38,888 nt of DNA from an uncultured Akkermansia sp. (GTDB lineage: Bacteria; Verrucomicrobiota; Verrucomicrobiia; Verrucomicrobiales; Akkermansiaceae). The stretch covers positions 1 through 38,888 of the forward strand of contig CANQSY010000008.1 in NCBI GenBank assembly GCA_947626635.1. Direction: 5' to 3'. A program made the position numbers and the translations under genes. A model generated the notes under the pieces. That model saw nothing but the letters and a program-made list of their open reading frames with translations, ran no database searches and was not told where the DNA came from. Positions 1-8,402 of this stretch are shown here, one piece after another; within the stretch, counting starts at the first letter, position 1; each line of letters starts with the position of its first letter.

Positions 1-71
1 AAGCTACACGCCTGATGTACACAAAAGAGGGGGCTTAAATAAGCTTCCAATGTGTCGAAAAATGGGCACCA
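1..71 (+). mobile_element. Right-terminal fragment of an IS3-family-like insertion sequence (non-coding 3' end plus terminal inverted repeat)
   Basis: Positions 1-71 are the near-exact reverse complement (one 1-nt indel) of 38580-38649, which follows the C-terminus of an IS3-type transposase on the minus strand. Terminus reads ...TGTGTCGAAAAATGGGCACCA, ending in CA as expected for IS3-type ends. Confidence 0.7.
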
Positions 72-168
72 GTTTAGAGGAAACAAAAAGCAGAGATTAA
101 TGAGTTTAGAGAAATCGATATATGCACTTGAAGAAGACATCAAGTTATGATACAAGTATCAAACAGAA

Positions 169-208
169 GTGTAACCCATGTTGTGATACAAATGTGTTAC
201 CCATGTTG
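169..208. repeat. Two near-identical 15-bp direct repeats GTGTAACCCATGTTG / GTGTTACCCATGTTG, probably remnant IS end
   Basis: Copies at 169-183 and 194-208, 25 bp apart, one mismatch; resembles multiple terminal repeats of IS21/IS481-type elements (inference). Confidence 0.5.
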
Positions 209-242
209 AGGAACTACCACCCGCCGTCACCCCCCCCCCGTT

Positions 243-2558
243 TTGTTATTAGCTTCATGTGAGCGCTTTATCGCATGTTTGCTCGCTGCCGTGCTGATGG
301 GTTTAGGCATGGCGAGCGGTCAGGAAAAGGACGCGGCGCCGAATCTGCCTCAGCAAGGGGTGGAACTCCTCTTCCCGGCGGGCACGGGGAAGCAGGCAAA
401 GGACGCCAAGCTCAGCAAGGAGCAGAAGAAGGTCGCCTCCCTGCTCCAAAAGCTCAAGGCGATTGAAAAGGGCGGAGATGTCAACGCCGTGGACAAGCAC
501 GGGCAGACCGCCCTCATGCACGCCGCCGCGCAGGGTAATCGTCTCGCTGTATGCTGGCTCGTAGCGAAGGGAGCCGATGCCTCCATCAAAAGCAAGAAGG
601 GCAAGACGGCGGGCAGCGTGGCTCACGGAGATCTGCGCGAATTCCTGACGGCGCTCGAGAAGGAAAAGCAGCCGCTGAGCCGCCAGGAAGCGCGTGACAT
701 GTATACATATCGGGGCATTACTCCGGGCGAAGATATCTTTTACTCAAAAGTGGATGCGATTCTTCCGCTGCGTGGGGCAAAAGCAGAGGATCTCAGCAAG
801 CTGAAAAATGAGGAATGGGGGGTGGGTTGGGGTATGAGGGAACCAATGGAACTTGCCCTGCTTTACCGCATCGGCGCACGAAAGTTCGTTCTCCCGGAGG
901 ACCTCTCCAAGGCGAACGCGGAACTGCTGCAACTCCTCCGCGCGCTCGGGAAAAAAGTGGATGTTGTCGACCCCGGGCTGCAGATGAGGCTCGCGCTTCA
1001 ACTGAAGCAAAAAGCAACCGTACTCGCGCTCCTGAAACAAGATTCGTCTCTGCTCCAAAACCAGGAATTATTTTCTTCCCTCCCCGATGCAAAAATGCTG
1101 CAAGCTCTGCTGGACGCCGGACTGGATGCCAAGGACGAAAGACTCATGGAGGCGGTCATCAAAAAGGGCGACGGGGCCATGCTGCGAACACTCCTCAAGG
1201 CGGGAGCGACCATCCAAGACCCGGACAAAATTCTGGAAAAGGCGACGGAGCAGGCAAGCGCGAGCTTTATCCTCGCTCTCATTGATGCCGGAGCCAAGGC
1301 TGATGTGAACACATTGCCTGTGGAAGTGAGTTCATCCTACAGCACAACGCTGCCATACCAAGTTAATGCAACGCTTCTTCATCGAGCGGCAGACGAGGTT
1401 AACCTTACGGATGTGAAACTGCTCCTCGCCCACGGAGCTAACCCCAACGCACCGGGCAAAAAGGTAAAAGACGATCAAAAAGAACCCTACGGCATGACTC
1501 CGCTGATGGCAGCCGCTAATTCCGCAAGGGGGGAGGAAAATGCTACACATCGCACCGAGATCGTGAAACGGCTGCTGGATGCCGGAGCCGATGTGCACGC
1601 CAAAGATTCTGCGGGGAATGGCGTCATCTATTATGCCGCTTGCGGCGGACTTGGAGCAGGTTTTGACGAAGATTACATTCACCGCGTCAGTGGGAAAATC
1701 GAGGCGGACATCCTGCACATGGTGGAGCTGTTGATCAAGGCGGGAGCGGACGTACCCAAGGACATCCTCGCTCAGGAATGGCTGAGACCGGAGATATCCC
1801 CCGCCGGACGGGAGAAGCTGGCTCTCATGCTGCTCGACGCCGGCGCCGACCCATTGGCAAAAAGTGAAAGCGGGGAAACCACCCTCATGATCAACGGTAT
1901 TTGGGGCGGCAAGATTGCCAAGCGGCTGCTGGACGCCGGAGTGGATCCGACCGTGTGCGTAGAGGAAGAGGACTCCAAGGACTCCGCCATGAGTCTCGCT
2001 ATGGAAGGCGGCGCGGTGGGGGTCGTGAAGCTGCTCAAGGAAAAGGGAATCGACCCCGGTGAACTCCGGGTTGTGGATCCGGAGAAAATCGAGCCGCTGC
2101 TGAAGCTCGGCGCCCGCATCCCCAAGGACATGACCGACCTCCTCCTCGGTGATAAGATGAAGTGCGGTCATGGTGGAAAATCCGCCAGACTCTACGAGGA
2201 TTACGTCGATATTATCCAAATCCTCAAGAAGCACGGTTACAAACCGGAGCTGATGGCGTGGGCAAAAAAAGACCACAGTGACGACGGAAGCTGCAACACC
2301 GAAGCCCTTCGCGCATTTTTCAAAACAGGCGAGAATCCGAATGAGACGGACGAAAACGATAACTCCCTCCTCGGCAACTATATTTCCTCTGCAAAAGAAG
2401 AATGGAGGATCGCCGGCGTGCTGCCCGCTTTTGTTGAAGCCGGAGTTGACTTAAACCACAAGAACAAAGACGGCAAATCCATCTTGCAGCTTGCAAAAGA
2501 GCAAAAGCTGGGGAATAACATCATCCAACTCCTCCAAGAGCACGGCGCGAAGGAGTGA
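243..2558 (+). CDS. Secreted ankyrin-repeat protein (start codon uncertain)
   Basis: 771-aa ORF with repeated ankyrin units (e.g. GQTALMHAAAQGNRLAVCWLVAKGAD, TPLMAAANSARG...RLLDAGADVHAKDSAGNGVIYYAA). Hydrophobic N-terminus FIACLLAAVLMGLGMASG looks like a signal peptide. ORF-track start is TTG directly after a C10 tract. Confidence 0.85.
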   Translation: MLLASCERFIACLLAAVLMGLGMASGQEKDAAPNLPQQGVELLFPAGTGKQAKDAKLSKEQKKVASLLQKLKAIEKGGDVNAVDKHGQTALMHAAAQGNRLAVCWLVAKGADASIKSKKGKTAGSVAHGDLREFLTALEKEKQPLSRQEARDMYTYRGITPGEDIFYSKVDAILPLRGAKAEDLSKLKNEEWGVGWGMREPMELALLYRIGARKFVLPEDLSKANAELLQLLRALGKKVDVVDPGLQMRLALQLKQKATVLALLKQDSSLLQNQELFSSLPDAKMLQALLDAGLDAKDERLMEAVIKKGDGAMLRTLLKAGATIQDPDKILEKATEQASASFILALIDAGAKADVNTLPVEVSSSYSTTLPYQVNATLLHRAADEVNLTDVKLLLAHGANPNAPGKKVKDDQKEPYGMTPLMAAANSARGEENATHRTEIVKRLLDAGADVHAKDSAGNGVIYYAACGGLGAGFDEDYIHRVSGKIEADILHMVELLIKAGADVPKDILAQEWLRPEISPAGREKLALMLLDAGADPLAKSESGETTLMINGIWGGKIAKRLLDAGVDPTVCVEEEDSKDSAMSLAMEGGAVGVVKLLKEKGIDPGELRVVDPEKIEPLLKLGARIPKDMTDLLLGDKMKCGHGGKSARLYEDYVDIIQILKKHGYKPELMAWAKKDHSDDGSCNTEALRAFFKTGENPNETDENDNSLLGNYISSAKEEWRIAGVLPAFVEAGVDLNHKNKDGKSILQLAKEQKLGNNIIQLLQEHGAKE

Positions 2559-2809
2559 GGAGGAGTCAGCCTTTCGTTTCCACGTAGCTGCTCAGCGTTT
2601 TCATGCTGCCCAACAGTCGAATCACAACCCGCAGAGGGTAACTCTATTCATGCTTGTTTACTCATTTTGAGTGATATGCGTCTGATAAAACTCGTCACTT
2701 TTTGAGGCAACGCGATGCCGCGAAAATCTGTCGGAGATTTTACTTGAAAGTGAGAGGAGGAGCGCGTAAGATGAAAGAGCAATAGGAGACACCCCTTTCT
2801 CTCAAACTC

Positions 2810-3952
2810 ATGAAAACTCTCATCAAAAACGCTCATATCATCTCTCCGGGCATTGACATAACAGGCGGCAGTGTGCTGCTGGACGACTCCAAGGTCATTG
2901 CCGTCCTTCAACCGGGCGAAACAGCTGAAGCGGATGTGACACACGACGCCGGCGGTCATATGCTCATGCCGGGCTTTATCGACATTCATTCTCACGGCGC
3001 GGGGGGATGCGACACCTGCGACTGCAAGGTGGAAAGCATCCGCACGATCGCGGACTGCAAACTGAAGGAAGGTGTCACCACCTGGCTCCCCACCACCCTC
3101 ACCCTCGGCACCAATACCTTGGCCGATGTCTGTCGCTGTGTCAAAGAGTACGCCGCTTCTCCCAACGGTTCCAAGACGCCGGGCGTCCACCTTGAGGGTC
3201 CCTACATCAACCCCAAGCAGTGCGGCGCGCAGAACCCCGCCTTTGTGCGGCCGGCGGATATTGAGGAGCTCATGATGCTGCACGCCATCTATCCGGTGCT
3301 CAATATAACCCTTGCGCCGGAAATGCCCGGAGCAATCGACTTCATCGCTCAGGCTACGGCAGAGGGGATCACGTGCTCCGCCGGTCACTCCGCCGCCACC
3401 CACGCCGACTTTATGAAGGCCAAGGCCGCGGGGCTGCGCCGCCTCACCCACTTCTGCAACCAAATGAGCCCGCAGCATCACCGCGAAATCGGACTCGTCG
3501 GCTCCGGGATGCTCGACCCCGATATCCGCATCGAAATCATCTGCGACACGATCCACCTCTGCGCCGACATGCTCAATCTCACCTTCTCTCTCAAGCCCAT
3601 CGACCAGATGATCATGATCACGGATTCGCTGGCGTGCTCATGGATGCCGGATGGTCCCGGTCAGCTTGGCGGTCTGCCCATCATCGTGAAAAATGGGGTA
3701 GCGCGGTTGGAGAGCGGCAACCTCGCCGGCTCGACCCTTCGCTACGCCAAGGGTCTGCGCAATGTACACCGCATCACCGGACAACCCCTCTCCCAACTTG
3801 TCAAAGCTACCTCCCTCAACCAAGCGCTCAGCCTTGGTTTGCCCAATTTGGGTAAGATAGCTCCGGGCTACACGGCCGATCTCGTCCTGCTGGATGACGA
3901 GTTCGAGGTGCTCAAGACCTACATGGATGGCACTGTACGCTACGAAGCCTAA
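2810..3952 (+). CDS. nagA: N-acetylglucosamine-6-phosphate deacetylase
   Basis: MLMPGFIDIHSHGAGG metal-binding amidohydrolase motif, HLEGPYINPKQCGAQNP, CSAGHSAATHADF, THFCNQMSP; full length. Confidence 0.92.
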   Translation: MKTLIKNAHIISPGIDITGGSVLLDDSKVIAVLQPGETAEADVTHDAGGHMLMPGFIDIHSHGAGGCDTCDCKVESIRTIADCKLKEGVTTWLPTTLTLGTNTLADVCRCVKEYAASPNGSKTPGVHLEGPYINPKQCGAQNPAFVRPADIEELMMLHAIYPVLNITLAPEMPGAIDFIAQATAEGITCSAGHSAATHADFMKAKAAGLRRLTHFCNQMSPQHHREIGLVGSGMLDPDIRIEIICDTIHLCADMLNLTFSLKPIDQMIMITDSLACSWMPDGPGQLGGLPIIVKNGVARLESGNLAGSTLRYAKGLRNVHRITGQPLSQLVKATSLNQALSLGLPNLGKIAPGYTADLVLLDDEFEVLKTYMDGTVRYEA

Positions 3953-3987
3953 GGCTCTGCGCCCTCCGCCGCTTTTTCCTACTCGCC

Positions 3988-4737
3988 ATGCTCATCTCCC
4001 CGCTCGCAAAGAAGATCTGCGCTGCACGCGGCATTGATCCCACGCAGCTGCATGGCTCGGGTCCGCGCGGGCGCATCGTGGCGGCGGACCTGGCTGCCGC
4101 CGACTCCGCGCTCAACCGCACCGGGACCACCCTCGCCCTCCGGGAGTCGCACCCCACGCGCGAGCCGAAGGAGGGCTACTTCGTGTACGATGACACGGTT
4201 GACATGGACGCGTTGGCGCAAATCAGCCTTCCTATCGCCGTGCAGTGCGAGAAGCTCCTGGAGGAACGTTATTCTCTCTTTGACTATATCGTGCGGGCCG
4301 TCGTCAAGGCTTGTCTCTCAGCTCCGGAATGGAAAAGAGAAACCGTTGATCTCCTGCTTTTCGAGCACGACGGCGAAAAAATCACCGCCGTCTCGGATGC
4401 CGCCGCCAAATCCATCTACCGCCTCGCTAAGGAAATCGGGAAAATGCCCCCTCCCCCCGACTTTCACCCCCGTATCGTGGTCTGCGACACGCACACCGCC
4501 CGCGCTCGCGTAGCTGATGTTCTCCACACCGACAACCGACCGGACTTCGCCTTCGTTGTGCGCGGCGACTCGTCCAAAGACGACATCCGAGCGGGCGGCG
4601 ACAATCTCTCCTCCTACAACCTCGCCTACACGTTTTACGCCGCAGAGGAGGCTGTCTCCCCGGAGGTCGCCAATCGCATCGCCACAGAACTCCACGCCCT
4701 CCTTTTCTCCCCTGTCCGTCTCCTCCTCATTGCCTAA
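3988..4737 (+). CDS. 2-oxo acid dehydrogenase E2-like protein with N-terminal E3-binding (PSBD) domain and degenerate catalytic domain, no lipoyl domain
   Basis: N-terminus LISPLAKKICAARGIDPTQLHGSGPRGRIVAADL is a canonical peripheral-subunit-binding domain; C-terminus LAYTFYAAEEAVSPEVANRIATELHALLFSPVRLLLI aligns with the E2 C-terminal LSYDHRVVDGA...L..L..P..LLL region. Confidence 0.75.
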   Translation: MLISPLAKKICAARGIDPTQLHGSGPRGRIVAADLAAADSALNRTGTTLALRESHPTREPKEGYFVYDDTVDMDALAQISLPIAVQCEKLLEERYSLFDYIVRAVVKACLSAPEWKRETVDLLLFEHDGEKITAVSDAAAKSIYRLAKEIGKMPPPPDFHPRIVVCDTHTARARVADVLHTDNRPDFAFVVRGDSSKDDIRAGGDNLSSYNLAYTFYAAEEAVSPEVANRIATELHALLFSPVRLLLIA

Positions 4738-4881
4738 TACCGGGAAGCGAACCCATCGGGGCGTGCCTCGGACTCGCCTCGAGCGACTCCTTACTTCATC
4801 GGGGCAAAAGCGTGCCGCTTGGGGCTAACCGGCCTCCCCCGCGCATAGCGCACGCGAAGCGGGCTCGGAAGAGGAATTGGA

Positions 4882-5069
4882 CAAAAGCGCAGCTTTTGCC
4901 CGCAGGGCGGAGGCGCCTCCAGCGCCTATTTACGATTGACGACATACGATTTACGATGTGGAGAATTCGCGCGCTGCGCGCGGTGAGGATTTTATTGGGA
5001 CACGTGTGCGATTTTAGGCTTGAAATTTAAGGGTATAGGGGCTTAAATAGAAGGCGCCCGCGCGGGCGC
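4882..5069. repeat. Cluster of short palindromes in the nuoD upstream intergenic region
   Basis: CAAAAGCgcaGCTTTTG (4882-4898), GGAGGCGCCTCC (4909-4920), CGCGCGCTGCGCGCG (about 4968-4982), GCGCCCGCGCGGGCGC (5054-5069). Confidence 0.7.
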
Positions 5070-5095
5070 GGGGGGAATGAGGCGCAGGAGAGACC

Positions 5096-6340
5096 ATGAA
5101 GACGACCAAGACGATAGATATGCCGGTAGCGACGGAAGCCGGATTGGATTACCTGAGAGATGATGCGGACATGCCGCATGAGCTCATGACACTCAATATG
5201 GGGCCATCGCACCCGGCCACGCACGGTGTGCTGCGTCTCAAACTCGTTGTCGATGGTGAGGAGATCGTGTCGTGCGACCCGGTGATAGGGTATCTGCACC
5301 GCGGGATGGAAAAAATAGCTGAGAATTGCCACTACAACCAATTTGTCGCCTACACGGATCGCTTCGATTACCTCGCCCCCATGAGCAACAACATTGCATA
5401 CGCCTGCGCCGTGGAGAAGCTGCTGGGCTGGGAACTGCCGGAGAGGGGGCAGGCGATACGCGTGCTCTGTGCAGAGCTTTCGCGCATCTCCTCCTATTTC
5501 CTGGGACTGGGGGTGTACGCGATGGACACCGGGGCAATGACGGTCTTCCTGTACTGCTACGAGGAGAAGGAAAAGGTTCACAACTTTTACGAGAAAATAT
5601 GCGGCGCGCGCTTTACCTCCAGCTACACGCGCATCGGCGGCATGACGCGCGACTTGCCCAAGGGTTTTGAAAAGGAGGTCCTGGCCTTCTGTGACTCGGC
5701 GGAAAAGACAGTGGATGAATTAAAGCGCCTTCTGCTGCACAACAAGGTCTTTATCGACCGCCTCGTCGGGGTGGGCGTCATGACGCGCGAGATGGCCTTG
5801 CAGAACGGCATGACCGGTCCCAACTTGCGCGCCAGCGGGGTGAAGCGCGACTTGCGCAAGACCAACCCCTATCTCGGTTACGAGAAGTACGAGTTTGACG
5901 TGCCCGTAGCGCAGGAGGGCGACTGCTACGCCCGCTTCCAACTCCGCTTGGAGGAAATCCTGCAATCGGTCCGCATCATCCGCCAGGTATGCGACACCAT
6001 GCCGAGCGGCCCCATTTGCGTGCAAAATCAATGGGGAGTCCTTCCGCCTAAAGAAGAAGCGCTGCAAGGGATGGAGGAGCTCATCCGCCAGTTTATCGTG
6101 AGCACGCAATGCGTCAACGCCCCGGTAGGACAAGTCTTCTTCGCGGCGGAGAACCCGAAGGGCGAGCTGGGCTTTTTCCTGGATTCGTTAGGGGGAGGCT
6201 TGCCGAACCGACTCAAGATGCGCAGCCCCTCCTTCTGCACCCTCTCCGTCTTACCGGAGCTCCTGCCCGGCCACCTCATCAGCGACATCGGCGCCATCCT
6301 GGGGTCCTTCGATTTCGTGCAGGGCGAATGCGACCGCTAA
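5096..6340 (+). CDS. nuoD: NADH-quinone oxidoreductase subunit D
   Basis: LNMGPSHPATHGVLRLKLVVDGE, GYLHRGMEKIAE, DRFDYLAPMSNNIAYACAVEKLLG; C-terminal DIGAILGSFDFVQGECDR. Confidence 0.96.
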   Translation: MKTTKTIDMPVATEAGLDYLRDDADMPHELMTLNMGPSHPATHGVLRLKLVVDGEEIVSCDPVIGYLHRGMEKIAENCHYNQFVAYTDRFDYLAPMSNNIAYACAVEKLLGWELPERGQAIRVLCAELSRISSYFLGLGVYAMDTGAMTVFLYCYEEKEKVHNFYEKICGARFTSSYTRIGGMTRDLPKGFEKEVLAFCDSAEKTVDELKRLLLHNKVFIDRLVGVGVMTREMALQNGMTGPNLRASGVKRDLRKTNPYLGYEKYEFDVPVAQEGDCYARFQLRLEEILQSVRIIRQVCDTMPSGPICVQNQWGVLPPKEEALQGMEELIRQFIVSTQCVNAPVGQVFFAAENPKGELGFFLDSLGGGLPNRLKMRSPSFCTLSVLPELLPGHLISDIGAILGSFDFVQGECDR

Positions 6341-6368
6341 GCAACCAAAGCTACAACCTGAGAAACAC

Positions 6369-6950
6369 ATGACAGAGCCAACAGATGCCATCAGCGCCCT
6401 TACGGCAAAGCGCCCCTCTCCCGGAGAAAAATACTACCCCCCCTTCAAGCCGACAGCCGAGCTTGAAAAAGAAGCTCAACGGCTCGTGAACATGTACCCG
6501 GAGGGCAAGGAGCAATCCGCCGTGCTCCCCATCATTCACCTGCTCCAGGAAAAATTCGGCTACATCTGCCCGGAGAGCCTGCCATGGATCGCCGAACAGT
6601 GCAAGAGCACGGAAATCCACGTGGCCGGCATCGTCTCGTTCTACCCCGGCATCCATACCCGGTGTCCGGGTAAGTGGCACATCCGCGTCTGCCGGACCAT
6701 TGCCTGCTCGCTCTCCGGCGGCGAGGAGCTGCTCCGCTACATTTGCGAAAAGGTGGGAATCGACCCGGCAGAGCTGGATGGAGCGGAGCCCATGGGGGTG
6801 AGCGCGGATGGCTTGTGGAGCGTTGAACCGGTAGAATGTCTCGCCAACTGCGGCTTCGGTCCCAACATCATGGTCAACGATACCCTCCACTCCCGGATGA
6901 ACAAGGAAAAAGTGGACCAACTGCTGGCCGACTACGCCGCTAAAGCTTGA
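6369..6950 (+). CDS. nuoE: NADH-quinone oxidoreductase subunit E (24 kDa, 2Fe-2S)
   Basis: CRTIACSLSGGEELLRYI ... VECLANCGFGPNIMVND thioredoxin-like 2Fe-2S motifs. Confidence 0.94.
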   Translation: MTEPTDAISALTAKRPSPGEKYYPPFKPTAELEKEAQRLVNMYPEGKEQSAVLPIIHLLQEKFGYICPESLPWIAEQCKSTEIHVAGIVSFYPGIHTRCPGKWHIRVCRTIACSLSGGEELLRYICEKVGIDPAELDGAEPMGVSADGLWSVEPVECLANCGFGPNIMVNDTLHSRMNKEKVDQLLADYAAKA

Positions 6951-6971
6951 TGACAGGAAGGAGCAACCATC

Positions 6972-8381
6972 ATGAGTGACATCCCATACAAACCAGGCCG
7001 CGAACCCCACCCACGCGAAACCCGCCGCATCTTCCGCAACATCGACCGCGTCGGCTATACCCCCGACATCGACTGCTTCCTCAAAGACGGCGGCTACGAC
7101 GTCTTGAAAAAAGCCATCAAGATGGAACCCGCCGCCATCATCGACGAGGTGAAGAAAAGCGGGCTGCGCGGACGCGGCGGCGCCGGTTTCCCCACCGGCG
7201 TGAAATGGACCTTTATCCCCAAGGGCAACACCAAGCCCGTCTATCTCATCTGCAACTGCGACGAATCCGAGCCCGGCACCTTCAAGGACCGCTTCATCGT
7301 CCACCAGGACCCGCACCAGCTGCTGGAGGGGATGATCATCGCCTGCTACGCCGTGCAGGCTCACTACGCCATCATCTACATGCGCGAGGAGTTTCCGGAA
7401 GCAGCAAAGATCATGCTCAAGGCGCTGGCCGACGCTGAGAAACACAACTTCCTCGGAAAAAACATCCTGGGCAGCGGGTACGACCTGCGCATCATTTTGC
7501 ACCGCGGAGCCGGCGCCTACATCTGCGGCGAAGAAACCGGCCTCATCAACTCCATCGAAGGAGTACGCCCCTACCCGCGCATCAAGCCCCCCTTCTTCCC
7601 CGCTGCCATCGGTCTCTACGGCTGCCCCACCATCGTCAACAACGTCGAATCCCTCTGCCAGGTCCGCCAAGTCATCATGCGCGGCGGAGAAGCCTATGCG
7701 GCGGATGGGGCGCAACGCAGCCCCGGCACCCGTATCATCGGCGTTTCCGGCGACGTGAAACGTCCGGGCTACTACGAGATCATCTCCGGCTCCATCACGT
7801 ACGGCGAGCTCCTCTACGACCTCTGCGGCGGTCCGAAGGAGGGACGCACGTTCAAGGCCATCATCCCCGGCGGCGCCAGTGCAAAGGTCATGAGCTGCAC
7901 CGAGGTGCTCAAGGGACGCAACCCCGACGGCAGCGTGCGTAAAATGAGTATCTTTGACGTACCGATGGACCTGGACAGCATCGCGCAGCACGGCTCCATG
8001 AGCGGCTCCGGCGGCGTGATTGTGATGGACGACAGCCGCAGCATGCCGGAAATGCTGCGCAACCTCAACCGCTTCTTCGCATGGGAATCCTGCGGGCAAT
8101 GCACCCCCTGCCGCGAGGGCAATCCCTGGATGCTCAAGCTCAGTGAGCGCATCTGCGCCGGCAAGGCCGCGCCGGAAGACGTCGATCTGCTCAAGAGCGT
8201 GGCCGACAACATCTGCGGACGGACGGTATGCGCCTTCGGCGAGGCTTGCGCATGGCCGGTGCAGGCCTTCACGACGAAGTTCCGCGCTGAATTTTTAGCG
8301 AAGACAAAGCCCATCAACGCGTTGAAACCGCACAACCCGGAGACGGCTGAGGCGCGCAAGTACCTCACCCGCGAACATTAA
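6972..8381 (+). CDS. nuoF: NADH-quinone oxidoreductase subunit F (NADH/FMN-binding)
   Basis: KSGLRGRGGAGFPTGVKWTF, CNCDESEPGTFKDR, GAGAYICGEETGLINSIEG, ESCGQCTPCREG. Confidence 0.97.
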   Translation: MSDIPYKPGREPHPRETRRIFRNIDRVGYTPDIDCFLKDGGYDVLKKAIKMEPAAIIDEVKKSGLRGRGGAGFPTGVKWTFIPKGNTKPVYLICNCDESEPGTFKDRFIVHQDPHQLLEGMIIACYAVQAHYAIIYMREEFPEAAKIMLKALADAEKHNFLGKNILGSGYDLRIILHRGAGAYICGEETGLINSIEGVRPYPRIKPPFFPAAIGLYGCPTIVNNVESLCQVRQVIMRGGEAYAADGAQRSPGTRIIGVSGDVKRPGYYEIISGSITYGELLYDLCGGPKEGRTFKAIIPGGASAKVMSCTEVLKGRNPDGSVRKMSIFDVPMDLDSIAQHGSMSGSGGVIVMDDSRSMPEMLRNLNRFFAWESCGQCTPCREGNPWMLKLSERICAGKAAPEDVDLLKSVADNICGRTVCAFGEACAWPVQAFTTKFRAEFLAKTKPINALKPHNPETAEARKYLTREH

Positions 8382-8402
8382 CCCTCTTCCTTCCAATCGA
8401 GC

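Noticed and set aside
1332-2276. 314-aa minus-strand ORF opposite the ankyrin gene
   Set aside because: Antisense artefact; ankyrin repeats on the plus strand explain the region.
6351-8099. 582-aa minus-strand ORF opposite nuoE/nuoF
   Set aside because: Antisense frame kept open by GC-rich codon usage; repetitive low-complexity His/Ala/Asp/Val composition and no recognisable domain, while the sense strand is clear nuoE/nuoF.
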